Origin: Apostichopus japonicus
Lineage: Eukaryota > Echinodermata > Holothuroidea > Aspidochirotida > Stichopodidae
DNA: 64,000 nt
Assembly (NCBI RefSeq): GCF_037975245.1
Contig: NC_092570.1
Location: 6,987,001-7,051,000, forward strand
Direction: 5' to 3'
Positions 13,301-28,300 of this stretch are shown one piece after another. A program made the translations under genes and the position numbers. The notes under the pieces are model-generated. The model was not told where the DNA came from. It did not search any database and saw only the letters and a list, made by a program, of their open reading frames with translations. Position 1 is the first letter of the stretch. Each line of letters begins with the position of its first letter.

Positions 13301-16300
13301 ACATAATTCATCTTGCAGGGCACAGTGAAATTTGGTCGTCATTCCTCCATGGAGACACTTTTAAGGAAGTGCTGCAATTTACTTGTGCGACAAAAAGAGA
13401 TCTATATATATACATTGGAACTTAAGTACAATATATCAACTACTAGATAGGCACTTTGCCCATGAATCTGTTATGTGTACCCCATCCCAGTAAGGCCCTA
13501 CACATAATCTCCCAAAGTAAACAAATTTCATGTTTTCCCTTGCTACAAAGATTTTGCAAGCACATAATAATAGGGTTTTGAATGCCATAGTGGGCCACAG
13601 ATAATTTGTCCATGCCAAGGTCTCACTTTGGTCACCTGTGCAATATACTGTACAATACTACAACTTATTAAAATAAAGCATAACAGAAACAAAACATGCC
13701 ATCGCACGCCAATGATCCTACAGAATATATACTGTAGGTGAACCTAAACTGTCTATATATATAAGAAATCTGCACAAAGTTAAAACTGCACAAACTGTTT
13801 GTTGTCAATTTGGACACACTGCTAGCATGGGCAATGTCCTTATCAATGTTTATTGAGATCTGTAAAAGTTGAAAATAAACTCTGTCTAATCTCGACCTTG
13901 GAGCTCTGCCAGGAGACACTGAGAGCTGAGCCAAAAGAGTTGCTTATAAATAATAAAACCGCAGGTCTAACTTGCTTACTTCACTTATAATTTCCCACTG
14001 GTGATCTAGGCCACACCTCCCCCTCCCCTCCCCACCCCCTTTATAATATTAGATATTCTTTGTTCCTACTGTAGTTTCTAGCTGGGCTGTGTTAAAGAGC
14101 CTTTCACAATATATATTACAATTTACTTCGCTTCTCTGCTACCCTGTCTTCCAGTCATCATACGACCTTCCTATCTACCTACAGTAAACTACACGATTGG
14201 AACATTTAGCACTGCGCCCTCACTTTATGGGCACCGTCCACTTCCTCTTCCCCGAACCTACTATTCAGAAGCTAAGCTACAGATGCGAATTTCCCGTGGA
14301 ATTTTCATTCGACGTTTCTCAATCACTTTCACTTTGGTGATCGTAATGTTTGTTCTGTACAAGAATGTGAGAGAGTTCATTCCTGAAGTTGTTCAACAAG
14401 AGACACGGGTGGGAAGAGAGAGCTCTCCTAAAGTATCTAACGTAAAAAGACATTATATTTTCCAATCTGTGCCATTCGACATAACTAAATTTCCTCCTTG
14501 AAATACAGTAGTATTCGACAGAATTCCAAGTTGTAATTTTCTATTTTGGAATCATAGTGTTTTGGCATAAAAAGTGTGTAAAATTTAAAATCTAAGATGG
14601 TCACAGATTTCATAGAATTGTTTCAGACTTGATAGTTTCAGACTTTCAGGCAGTTGAACATTGATTCCAGGGTAACAAACCTTTAAAATGCTCAGCTAAT
14701 TACTGTGCTCGTTCATCCAATTCAAAGTTTGCACCTTGATTTACTTTGCTCCTCTATTACCTGTCTCCCACTCCACAAGTGCACTTCACATACATGGATC
14801 AGATTAATTTTCTTTTCACCAAACTGCATGAAACCCAATTTTAAGACTAAAAGCTTAAAACTTAACTCTAACTACTGTACTGTAACTAAGCTAGCGTTAC
14901 ATTGTGTTGTAGGCTTAAATGTGAGATTGAAGTTGCATTATGTCTCCCCAACATTTTATTTTGCATCCTGATCCCCCATTCAATCCTTCACACACCCTCC
15001 CTCTCACCCTCCCTCTCACCCTACCTCTCACCCTACCTCTACCCTACCTCTACCCTCCCCCTCTTATGGTTTTTCCAAATAAGTGAACCAGATTAGCTTT
15101 TAGTGTCTCCTGTGACAAACCGTGTTCACAGGTATTTCAGTTTTGTGTGGTTCAAAAATGGCAAATTGGTCATATTTTAGTTCTAACACAAGTATCCTTG
15201 TAAGCTACATAGCTATTAGTGAATTTGTGTGTCCTGTAATAAAGAATAAGAAACCTGTGATGTCGAAGGTTCAATAGGATACTATGAAAACAAGATAAAA
15301 GGAAATACTGTACAGTATGTAGTTCTTACAGTGTAGTGTGTACAGTACTTGCTGTGTTGTATATCATAGTACTGTAATTCCTATCTACATGTATACATGT
15401 ACAGTACTACTATACAGTATATACATGCACAATAGGAAGTTGGAAAAGTTTTCATCCATAATCAAGTGTGAAGGGAGTGGGGGAGGGGACATTCTTGTAC
15501 AACAGCAGGGTCCTACTTGCTCTAGATATTAAATTTAAAACAAAACAGGTGAAATTTTGAAGACTTTTAGTTTTTCTTTTCCACATTTACTCTCCGAGTT
15601 GCTCTACCATGTTCGGAGTGAATTGCTTACGTTGATACAGTGGGGTATTGTATGGTTATAATTGTTCAGGTGCTTTTTAAATTGCCATAAATTGATATGA
15701 GAACAGGGTTGTAAATAAGGTTTCTTTAGGGCAAGGCCATTTGGCCTTGGTAATTTCCAAATTTAGGGGGCACCAAGGCCATCCAGTAGGGCACCAAAGT
15801 CGAAAATTATTTGGACGAAGGGCACTAAGGCCAAAATGAAAAAGTGTTGTTAACATTAAACATTTGATTAATCATTTTCACTCTTAGAAATTAAATAATA
15901 CAAATATGAAGCAGTTTTAAGCACTATGTTTTTTATTTAATAATCATGTATTAACTTTCAACTCTAACACATACTGTATATCTTTTCACTCAATATCTTC
16001 CTCCTCTGACTCAGTACAGTATGTGTTGCATGCTTTTGTGTCTGTTGTTGTCCAGTTCTCCTTACAGCAGTAGTCCACCATCTCTACAATGCCTTCCTTG
16101 GGTTGAAGTCAGTGGGCTTGGGTCCCTCTGTACATGTTCTCAGGAGGTTTTCAATTGTGGGCGTTTTTAAGCTGCAGCGGCAGTCTCCAAGAAAGCGTTC
16201 GATCGTGTAGAACTGCCGTTCAACTTGGGAGGTTGATACAGGGCGCACAAGAAGGATTCTAATCAAATGTAGTAGGTTAGGGTACTTGTTTGATTTGTGT

Positions 16301-19300
16301 TGCAGCTCATGTTTCCCCACAGGGTAACAAGTTTGTCACCAAGAGGATGGCGCACTATGTCATCCTTTGCTTTTATCCACTCCCTGGCAATGGCAGTGAG
16401 GTCACATCATTTTTGTTTCAGCAAAAGCTTGAAGTGTTGTATGACATGTATTACATCCAATCCATATTTGATGAAAGCAGTAGGATCGTCAGGAAAATTA
16501 GATGGATCCAGAATAGCAGGTAACCTCTACATCATTGTGAGTGAACACATTGGCATCAGTTGTGGCCTCCAGACCATAAAGGACAGCCTTTGTGTGGGAC
16601 CCAGGAGCTTCATTCTTTCTAGGCTTCAGAATGGACTGCGTGAGCACCGCTCTGCTTCTGACCTGACAGATCGCCTGTGGGGAGTTTGTGTTCTTCTGAC
16701 TGGAAACGACAGGATAGGTCTGCCAGGTCTTCTACAAGATCCCTGTATCCTGCAAGAAACAAAACAAAGGGACATTATAGGCATGGTAGAACGGGTGCTG
16801 TAGACTCAACAATATATTTACAGGAAATGGAGAGCTAAATTTTGGAGAAGCACTCAAAAACTTTTGCTGGATAGAAAACTCTTCCAGGCTGCGGATTGGA
16901 CTTCTACTCTACTTTGACCTATTCTGGTGAATGCCATGCTGTTCTTACACAAGTTTACACCGTTATTATTTTGTTTACTTTGCTTCCTGCTTACCTATCT
17001 CCTCACAGCCTCAGCACTTTCCTCTACTGTGCCTGTAAAGTGAACTTGTAACCTTTTAACACTGTGCCCCCTCTATGCCCTCCCTTTTCATTCTACCACC
17101 CAAAGTGTTTTAGAGTATAATTTTCTAGGAAGATTGTTTTTTGTTCAAATCCTACGAAACTATTGGTAACTAGAGTCTCTTTCGGTGTTCACCCAGGAGT
17201 CAATTCTACACACACTCTTTGGTGCGGCAGAGACGATATAGCGATCCTTCCAGATCCTTCCGGATTGATGCTTCCGAGGAGACGGATATTTGAGCAGTTG
17301 GAATAATGAGGACGTACCTGAGTTAACTTCTACTAAACTACAGTGCTATGTGTGAACCGTTTTACATTTTAAGGCACGTAACCTTATAGTGTTCAAAGTT
17401 TCATTTCAAACTAAAACAGACTGAAAACTGAGATAAGGTTGCCTTGTTTTTTTATTGACACCCAACATCAAAATTTAGTTTCAAGCCATTCCAAATTTTC
17501 ATACAGTATGTGTAAGGCATTCATCCTTTTGTGGTTGATAAAATGTTTTTGTTACAAAACGTTAGTAAAAGGTGTTGGGTGTCTTAGAAGATGGACCTTC
17601 ATGGAGTACATTCACTGTCTGTACCACCCCCCCCCTCCCCCCAATTAGAACATATCAAGTATTGTTTAATACAACTGAAAGATATCATAATTCTTTCTTA
17701 GGGCAGTATTTTTGTCTATGTCAGGGTAAAGACTCTGCCACACATTTCAATTTTCAAGCAAAATGTACAGGTACCCGTCTGACATGTATCTGTCATTGTC
17801 ATAAGCAGTCTTCCCACAAGCAATGTTATTGACATCAAAAAGGTGGTTTGAAATTGCAAAAATTGCAACCAAAGGGTGTGTTCGGTGATAAAATGTTACA
17901 GTTTGAAGATAGTTTGATGATTAATTCAGTGGGTTAGTGTTAGTGGAGAAGATCTTGTTTCCAATGAATATTTACTCTGCTCCTCGCTTACCCATCTGCT
18001 GTCAAGGTAAACACGTTCAAATCACCTTTTCCAGCTTCAAGTCCGGTTATTTTGCGTGAAGACTTTTGGTGTTGTCGCAGCTTCCAACACTTTGCTCCCC
18101 TGCTTGTGAAATTCGCTTGAACAGTATTAGAGGGGCCTTAAAAGAAAATACTCTCTTCTTGCCAAGTGCAGTATTAATTGGTCACCTTAAGTTGGCACCT
18201 GTACAGAGCATTGAGCAACCTGTTCAGGTCAGCTTCTGCGCTATAGCCTATAAGACTAACTATTGTTGTTATTCTCATCTAACTTCCTTACGAAAGTTGG
18301 AAATTGTTTCACACTCAGTCTGATGTTGCATCATTATACCCCCAACCGCCCCTCCCTTCCCCCCCCCCCCCCCCCCGTTCTGGTTCACCACTCTCTTCCT
18401 TCCAAATAAACCATTCTGCATTTCTCATCAAAGTTGCACAGCCAACAAGAGTCAAGTTGGTTTCACAAGTTTTGGAAGGCAGCTTGGAAGGAACGGTACG
18501 GTCTGTGTCATTTTTGCTCTGGAGTCTACAAGCAGGAGTGGATTTGGCGCACCAGCTTACAGGGGTCCATGTTACAGCTGGAGCTGAGGTGCAGGAGCCA
18601 CCACCAAGAGATGATGATCTTCTCAGGAAATATATGCTTGATAAACCAAACTGTATGACATGCTGTACAGTAAAAGTGCCTGGGGGACCTTCAAAGAACT
18701 TTTGAACATGATGTTTAATTGTTATACCTTACAGTAGTGGTTTGGGCCCAAATTGTGACCAACAATGGTTTATATGGCAGTCAACAGCTATAGTTTATAC
18801 CCAAAATGAAATGAAATGTAAAGTTTGCTTTTCAGTTTTCGCTCTTTTTTCTTTTTCCCTTTTTATTTTAGTTTCCTCAATTTTTTCCTTTCCCTTCATG
18901 GATTGAGATTAACTGTACTTCATTGTACAGTATATACTGTACTGCATCTAAGTACAGAAACCATACTAAAATCCTATATTGTGGTACAGTGTATAGTGTA
19001 TGCTGTATTATAATGCATCATAATGGCAGTGCAATTTGTATTCCGGTAACATTTAATGACGCATGGAATTAGCTTTCTGAGTTTTCTCAAAGGCCAAGCT
19101 TAAGCAGCCAATTAAGTACATACAGAGTGATACAGAAGCGAAATGGAATGTATTGAGAAACGACTCACTGTTACATGTTCATGTACGTACTGTGTGAAAG
19201 AGGTTACCAAAGGCCAGTGGAAAATATTGAAAATCATTGTGTGCATATATTGAGAAGCTAAATTAACAGTCAGGTTATTGGCAGTATACATAGCAATCAC

Positions 19301-22300
19301 TATGTTAAAAAATTTACAACAAATTCTTGGTAAAGAAACAGAAAAAGACTTGTTTTTTGAAGAATTTCATTCTTTCAGTTTGGTATTTTATACCAAAATT
19401 GAAAAACCTTGAACACTAGATATTTTATAACCTTAAGAGCATAATTACTGTTGAGGACTGGGGGGGGGGGATGGGAGAAGAAGGCAGAAGGCAGAAGCAT
19501 TCTTCTTAGCCCACCACCTTCCCCGAACTGGAGTACAAGAATTATTCGGTATGCCATTACATCAAATTTCTATTTTCTCGCAAACGTAGAAAGTGGGCAT
19601 AATTTCCCTCCTTTTACCCATGGATACCCGTATGCGTATACCCAAATTATTGCACACTACCATAACGTTAGTACTCGTGACTTTACACTGTTAGATTTAC
19701 ACTACTCTTGCAAGCAGTACTGTTCTGTATAGTAGGCTTATACTTAACTTTGTTGCCTATCAATCACTTGTGTACAGTACATAAGTTTGTCCTGCCAAGC
19801 ATTACAGAACCATATGGGCACAGCATACCACGTGAAAAGATGTAAGGGCGCTCAATTGAATGGAGTTATTACTTTGTAAATAGGAGGAATGATCTGTGTA
19901 GACTCTTTGCAGGATATTGCCACTTTGATAGCGGTTTTCCCTTACATGTCCAAGATGTTGTACAGAGTAGGTAATTTTAGAAGTGAACTCTCGTGGAGAA
20001 GGATATCAAAATTAATGCTCTACTGTAGCTAATGATTAGGGCAGGGGAAAAATTGCAAATTATTGGTCACGTTTATTCAAAACTTTGCCAAAGTTGTTTT
20101 CCTAAGTACTCAATGCCGTAACTGTCTAGCTGGTGGTATCAAGTAGTCGATACTGTAATTTCTAGAAAACATGGCATTTATTAGCATTTCAACAAAAAGT
20201 GACGTTTAAGTTGAGATGTATCGGACTCACCAGTTTTATGAAATTTATGGGAGGTTACAAACAAGCGTTTCATCCTACAATAGAAATCATCCATGTTCGG
20301 TGTTCAACAAATTATAGCTGCACTTATCTCTTATCTGTACAGTACAGTACGTGTACTCTTCACTATTGCACATGTATTACCAATGGTAGACATGGGCATG
20401 ATGGGCTACAAACTTGTAACATTTCCCCGCTGCGCCACCCTCTGACCCAATTTCCATTCAATATCCATTTCCTCCATCCAGATCTAGCATTTACAGTAGA
20501 CTGACCAGTATCAAGTTGCTAAGAAAATTGTCGTATTCACCTTTAGATTCCTTGCCAGAGGCAAAAGGAATCTATGCAATGGTAATGGCATGTATGATGC
20601 CTTTGCTTGTAACCTTTGCATTGAGGTCAACAGAGGTCAAAGTCTGATAACCTGGTAAACATGTTAACTTAAAGTAGAAGTTGGATAAACTCCATCTGTA
20701 GTACTGTACATGGGTGCACCTATGTTGAGTAGAACCATATTGTTTTCTGTGGAGGTCAACAGAGGTCAAAGTGTGAACATTTTGTAAACATGATTAACTC
20801 CAAAAGTAAACCTTGCATGAAACTATATTGAGTATGTGGATGCACCTTAATTAGTCACAAGAACCCTATTTTTTTCTGCAGGGGTCAAAGGTCATTTGAG
20901 CTCACCAGATGCCAAAGTCTTCAAGTTATCTGGAACTCATTTCTGATGTTCTAGTACTTGACCTTAGGACACATTTTCCTCAGTTGCTCTGTCAATCTGG
21001 TAATTCCTTTATAAAGCAAGGGATCACAAAGCCTCCTGGCTTTTTTGGTTTTGGGAACTTACAGGGTAGTCTAAGCATTTCCGATCAAGGTTAGCATGGT
21101 CTTAGCATACAGTGTAGACGGACTGTATCATGAGGTCCTGTCATATTTGGTACGAATTTACTAACAAAGTTACAACTCCAAATTTAGACAAGGTAGTTTA
21201 TCTAAGTAGGAGATACTATTTCTGGATAGAATTAGTGTATTGTTAAACAGAACTGTCCTTACCATAGAATTTGTTTTGTGTTTTGGAATACTGTTAAATC
21301 CTTTAGAAATCACTACAAAGAATAAGCACAGGTATATCCGCTGGAGAATAATACATTGGAGTAACCACCACCTATTCACGTATCCACGGTAGGTAAAACA
21401 CATAGACTAGTAGCAATGGAATGAAAAAGGGAGAAATAGGCTGAAAAGCACACCATAGTATAATACCTGAATTGAAAAGCCTATTTTATTGACACAATAG
21501 TACTTAAAATTCTTGTCTGTGCAATGGCACTGCAGTAGCAGTAGTGGTACATAGCGTTACGCAACACTGCTACGGTCGTTAGTAGTAATAGCCTCATCTC
21601 TTTGAAAAAGTCACATCTGTTGGAATGATAAGCTGAAAGGATGATGGTAATTTATTATTGTAATTTACCATCATTCTGTGCAGTTGTTTGTTTGTTTTGG
21701 TGACCTCCTACAGAAATTGCTTCAATCTACTGTACCATAACCTAGTCTTAGCAAAATTGCCTGCTCTTTGACTGGGTGGTACAGAGGCATTATGATGAAC
21801 ATTGTATGTATGCCAAACAGCTGCAGCAGCCTCTCTCTCAGTTTTGGGAGATATTTTGTATTTACGACAACAAGACATGTTATAAGCAACATTTTTCGTT
21901 CCGGGGTTAGTTTAGTCTGTGAGTTTTAAGGCCTGGACCAGGGGTGACTCTAAAAAGTTTCAGTCAAGTACCTACAGTTGTAGGAGCTTTGTGACTTCAT
22001 GCAATTCAGAACAATTATTATTATGATTTACCAGCTTTATATAGCGCTTTTTTCATGCATAAGCATGTTCAAGAGTGCTTTACAATGACAACAAAATGAC
22101 AAAACCCTTAAAATATGAATATGAAAAATAAACTTGATGCAGCTTAAATATTAAAATAAAAAAATATGAAGGAATAATTTTCAAAACAATGACATCACAA
22201 AAACAATGACATCGTAGACTACAGTAGTAGAGAGAAACACTATGACATCACACATTGGAAAGAATATCGTTCCCTGACATGACACCAAATATGCTAGAAA

Positions 22301-25300
22301 AAAAAAAGGTATCCAAGTTAACAAGGAGCTTTGGTTCATACAGTATCACTGTCAGAATTGTGAATACTGAAAGATATGTTCCACTAGAGTGACACTATGA
22401 CATCAAACATTGGACAGAATATCAGTTCCCTGGCATGACACCAAATATGCTAGAAAAAAAAGTATCCAAGTTAACAAGGAGCTTTGGTTCATATCACTGT
22501 CAGAATTGAGAATACTGAAAGATGTTAACTACTAGAGAGAGACACTATGACACTGACACTATGACATTGGACAGAATATCAGTTTCCTGGCATGACACCA
22601 AATATGCTAGAAAGTCAAAAAATGGTCACTTCTCTTCAACTTCAGGAAGCATTTTTACTGCCATCCCCATTAGGCTTTTCCTTCTCTGAGACATTTATAA
22701 ATTTAGTAGTCCATCTTAATGTCTGAATCTTCCATTCATGTACACCATGTGCAATGTAAGTATATTTGTCATGACCCTTTGGGAGATACGTTTTGGTTCT
22801 GGATTTTCAGTGAAGTTTATTTTAAATCACATCGAGTTGGAAATGAACTTTACTTGCTGCTGTTCTACAGTGTCTAAGTAGGGTAATACATGTTGCTCTC
22901 TGTCAATGAGAAAATCCCCTACCATGTCTTCCTATGAATTTGAATAGCAAAGCCTAAGCAGAAGACCCTCATAATTGTATGCGTCTCGTCGCCATTGAAT
23001 CGTGATATCTGCCAAAGGCCAGTGTAAACATTTAAGTGAATGAGAAATTTAAAACTGTGTACTATGTACTATATAGGTCTGCTTGATTGCAGTATATACA
23101 CACACACACACACATATATATACAAACATATATATATATATATATACTTAAGTGTAGCATAGTTTATTCCCACTGCCATCTAAGTGAAATATTTATGTGG
23201 GTGCTTGACGGTCACACAGGTCAATAAATTGTAGGGTTCTCACTGATAGCACCATGTAGATAATACTGTTGTATCCTGTGTACAGTGCATACCATGCCGT
23301 ATTACCCATCGTAAACATCTTCAGTAATTCTCTTACACGTTAACACCATAAACAACATCTACAGTATGATGCAAATTTAGTACCCAAATTGAATGCTATC
23401 GTGAAACAAGGCTACATAGACCTGTAGTAAATGGAAGGTGAGCCTGGTGAGGTTGTATCTGGATGAAATAGCAAGTCTTAAATCAAATGTATAGTACAGT
23501 CTGATACAATCGCATTAAAGCAGCTGCTGGCAGTAATTTACAAAAACCCCAAAATAAAACAAATGAACGAAGTATAGAACCCAACAGGATTGCATTTTTA
23601 GTTATTTACATCGCTTCTTTGCTTACATGTCTCTTCACAACCTTACCACTCTCACTCTAGCATGCTAAGAGTGAACATATCTATGGATGCCTAGCCAATT
23701 TGTCCCATATTCAGTACATTTGTTGTGTGTGAATATCTTATTCAAAAAGATAGGTAGATAGGACAGTGCAATGGAAAAGGCAAGGCAGGTTGTACAGTCA
23801 CTTGCAGACACCCACAAACCAGGGAGTTTTTGTTTTCGGAATATCGTATGTAACCCAGTGCAATTGCAACTCATAAGTTTCTGTATTTTCACTTTCGACA
23901 ACTGATTGCCAAAAAGAAAGGGGGAAAAAGAAGAATTATTTGAAGTCTAAACAAAATAAAACTGTACAGGAAGGAACTTCTTCGATCAAAAGTGCAATGT
24001 ACTCTCCAATCACATATATATGCTGAGGGTGTGCTATTTCAGATTTTTCGTTCGAAAAAATGTTGACAGATATTATTAAGATGACAACTGCAAGCAATAT
24101 TGGTAAGTTGTTGTTATTGGCTGAGACGAACGAAGTTGGTTTTATTTGCTACCAAAGAGCTGTAAGGTTCTACTGTGCGGCAAAGCTCCAGGACTTTGAC
24201 CTAAATTGAGCATACTATTGCTAGCTAGCTTGTCAAATTAAAAAGAGATTGACAATTTTGTTCTTTGGGGTTTCTTATACTGGTGTTCTACGTACATTTT
24301 CATGGAAAAAAAAAACATCTAGAAGGCAGCAAGCACACTTGACATTTTGTTCAAGTTTGCAAGTGTCGAGAGATCTATCTTGTTATTGTATTTCGTCATC
24401 TTAAATAGGAACAGCTGAAAGCTTCATTGCTTGAATTAGCATTCTGTGAACTTTTGTGCAATACAGTTGTCATATTTTTTGCTCTTCACATTGATCATGT
24501 TGCCTGCTATTCACAATCCCCCACCCCCCCCATCCAACAATCCTGAATGTGTAATTGTTGCACCTTGAGAATGTGTTGACCCTGTGCTCTTCCCCTCTGT
24601 TTTCCCTCTCACATTAACATTTTGCCTTCTTGGTATCCACCTACCTAACCTTCAACTCTTCAACTCACTTTCTTATGGAACTAATGGGGGGGGATGACAT
24701 GTACAGTATGTAAAGTCTCTGATCCCCCCCATTCCCGACCCCTTGTTGTACACTTTCATTGTGATCACTAGGTCCATACAATGTATACCATGTGCTCTTC
24801 TCATTTGTTCCGGTGTGTAGGCTATTGACTCAGATTCTGACCTACTCTCTTGTTTATCCCCCCTCCCCCTCCCCCACCCCTCCCTCACCAAACAAAGATT
24901 TTTACTAAGTTTTGTTGACAAATTATGGGACAGTGACAAGTTACTAAAGTGTCTTCATTGTAGACTCTAAAGACGAAAGAGAAGTGGGATGGAAGAAAAG
25001 TTTTCAAGGTCTGCATATTAATTGTTAAATTAATTAATGATGACGATTGTCTTCCTATCTTGACATTTCCCAAAAATGAAAAAAAGAATGTTTAAGAGAC
25101 TAAGTTACATTTAAATTATAAACAAAAGAAAGTGCGGTAAAAAAAAACACTTAAATGTATGTATGTTTGTATGTATTTTAGATCCTCCTGCAATGGTTAT
25201 TATATTGTTTTATAATTTGCAATTTCCAAATGCTACATTTCATTAAGCTTATCAGTTGTGATAAACATAACATTTGCAGTACACCTATGAGAAATTGAGA

Positions 25301-28300
25301 GCACACTTTTCCACTGTGTTGGTACTAATCACACAGAATTTATGTTAGGATTTTTAGCACTGTTTACAGAGAAACTTTGATTTGCACTACAGTAAACACA
25401 GAAACATGACACTTAATAATGGTTATTTGTGTTGGTTAATATTAGTTTGCCTGCAAAACACATCACATTCCTTTAAAGTTTTTATGTGAATGGATTTTTG
25501 CCCCCTTTTTCTCGAGTACTAAATTCTCAATGAGTGAATGTCGAAGCATCGGCATCCTTCGATCCAAACACATATGTTTGTGCCATTTTCTCACAACATG
25601 GATGATGGAGTCCGTCACTGCTGCCTGGGAAATATTTCGTTATTGTCAAGTCAGGCGTCTGAGCAAGATGGAAGATGGTTTAGTTCGGGAGAGAGAAAGA
25701 CGGGTTAAATGTTCAGTCTTGTATGCATTCTGTCAGCTCCAGTGTTTTGTGTAGAATGCAACCGAGGTTGTGAAATGTGTTAATTTGCAGCATGTATTCA
25801 TTCAAGATATTAAAAATGACAGATCTCTTTCCAGTGTCTGTCTGGTCTGTCTTCCTGCCTGCTTTGATCATACGGAAGAAGGACTTTACCAAAAAATGGT
25901 TATAATAATAATAAAAATGGAGATCAAGTTGTCAAAGTTAAAGGACAAGCAGTTTCGCATTGATCCACTCAGATGATAAAGAAATTTGGATGTAACTGTT
26001 TTGTATGAAATATGTTGCAAAGTGATGAATGAAAGAAACATAGGGGGTCCGGCAGTATTGATATTTTATCCGAAATTTGCTATCCGTAGATAAATGTGCT
26101 ATTTTTGTAGAAATCAATCTCAATTTGTGGCCTCATTGCTAATGCTGTAGGAATCTGTTTTGTAATATTTGGTGCCGATATTTACTGTAGAACTGGTTCA
26201 GCTTTAACAGTCGGAATAGAAATCCCCGTTGAGCACGTACATGTAGACCGTTACTCAACAGACCTTATCAAGGATCTCGCCAAGAAACTTTAATTTATGG
26301 AGAGTCAAGAGTTCTTTGGGTTTTTTTTTTGTGCAAGTTAATGTCATGTACTTATGGTGACATTTCAACATTTCCCACGTCAATGGCTCAATGTTTAGCT
26401 CGCAGTGTAACTCAATAGATCAAGTTCCGTTCAGCACATGAGTAGAGAATGCGTAGGACGTTAACATCCCTCTTACTGTGAACATCTCGATAGAATTCCC
26501 GATACGTCGGAGAGATTTCTCTGAGCTTTGTTGTTCACACTATGGAGATCTGTTTTAAGTATTATTCCACACAGTAAGGTACCAAAAGTGGGCCAAAAGA
26601 AATGTGATGGATGGGTGACTGATAAAAGGTGTGAATTGAAAAGACCCTACCCTGTTGAACATTGTGCCCAAGGTATCAAATGATTTGAAGAAGTGTGCCA
26701 GGCCTGTTTGGAGTCCACAAGGTTTCCTAAATATTTTAAAGGGGTAGGGATAAGTCAATGGAAAAAGTTGCTTTTGAAAGAGAACTACATAAAATTAAAG
26801 GAACAGCAGGATATATTTGTTAACTTTTCCTTATTTTGGTTTTAATTAAGATGACAGGATATGGGTAAGTCAATGGGTAAATTAAGTAATTTAGGTGTTG
26901 TAAACACTTTGGGGGGGGGGTCGGTCATTGACCGGAGGGGTCAGGTGATAGAGGAGGGCGCGAAGTTAAAAGGTTACCATATCATGCTAGGCACCGAAGA
27001 GCGAGATTGCTGAGGTATTGAGGAGGCAGGTAAGCTCGTCACTCGTAAATATCCAAAGCCTGGTCAGTTTTGGAATTTAGCTGTAAGTTGCAGCCTGTTT
27101 GAAGCTAACCCGGCCTTCTTACTTGATGGTACCCTTACAGCAGTATAGTGTTTGCTCCCGTAATAGAATTACTGTCCAGACCAATGCCCACTTGATCTAA
27201 TTCATACAGTCAGTCAAAATTGGAACCGAAAAAAACAGCTCACAGCACAGGAATTTGACTGATTGCTTGTGTCCTTTGTGAATATGTAAGAATCCATGGG
27301 AAAAAGGTCCTCGATAGCAAAGTTAAACAAAAAGTGGAGTGCGTAATCTCCCATTCTGATCTACGTCATTCCAACAGGCTTTAAGAAATGTTTTCTTGGC
27401 TTCCAACTCTCTTTCCATTTCAAAAATTGTTCAATATATATTAAACTTTGTCAGCCAATTTGGGAGTAAGAAACAAACAAAAAAGTTGTGAGGTAAATAT
27501 TAAATAACATTCAAAATGATAGCATACTGTTCATGTACAGTCTCAGATCTCTTTGTATCTGCCTAGCACACATGGGCTTAACAACTTTATACTGTATTGC
27601 TGATCTGACTTTCAAATATTTCTATGTGGATTACAGACTTGGTAAACAGACTTGTTAAATCAATATTTGTAGAACCACAGAGTTCTACTAGGTTTGTCAT
27701 TCAGTAAATTCTTTAGAAATGGAATGTTGTCCCAATACATTGGAGTACAAAATTTTCAGTTGACTCGTCATCAGAAGGAACGGATTTGGACATGGAACGT
27801 AACAGTTGTTGAAGTTTCGGCAGTGATGAAAGTTTGAACTCAAAATCGTTATTTTGTAACAGCCTGAAACTGATAAGAACAATTTGGGTATTATACTTTG
27901 CTACTCTAACCTGTCTCAGTCAAGGAGATACATATACAGTACACTCTGATCTACCTAGCCTACAAAACTTGGTAAAATTTAGGCCTGTTAACCCCCCCAG
28001 CCCCTCTCCCTCCCACCCCTCCCCCTTCTGAGTCTCATCCCAGTACCTCTTCCGTCTTCTAGAGCCAATCATTCTGAAGTTCTAGCATTTCTCTTCCATC
28101 TGATGTAATCTAGTCGGTTTTTGTCAGATTTTTCAAACCCAGACAGGAAAGAAATGGCAGCCACTGTACGGTGGGGGGGGGGGGTGGTGTTTGCTGAAAA
28201 CCGTTGAGTCTCCTTTTGCATGAATTATGCAGGATTCATGTAAATGACTTCTTTTATGGTTGTCACTCCTCAAACTAATATGAAACTTGAATAGGGTCTT

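Noticed and set aside
16297-16803. 168-codon plus-strand open frame
   Set aside because: Antisense of the hAT transposase remnant, which is recognisable on the minus strand.
22225-22616. Regular repeats as a CRISPR-like array
   Set aside because: Units of about 155 bp repeat end to end without unique spacers, in a eukaryotic intron; it is a minisatellite-like tandem repeat.
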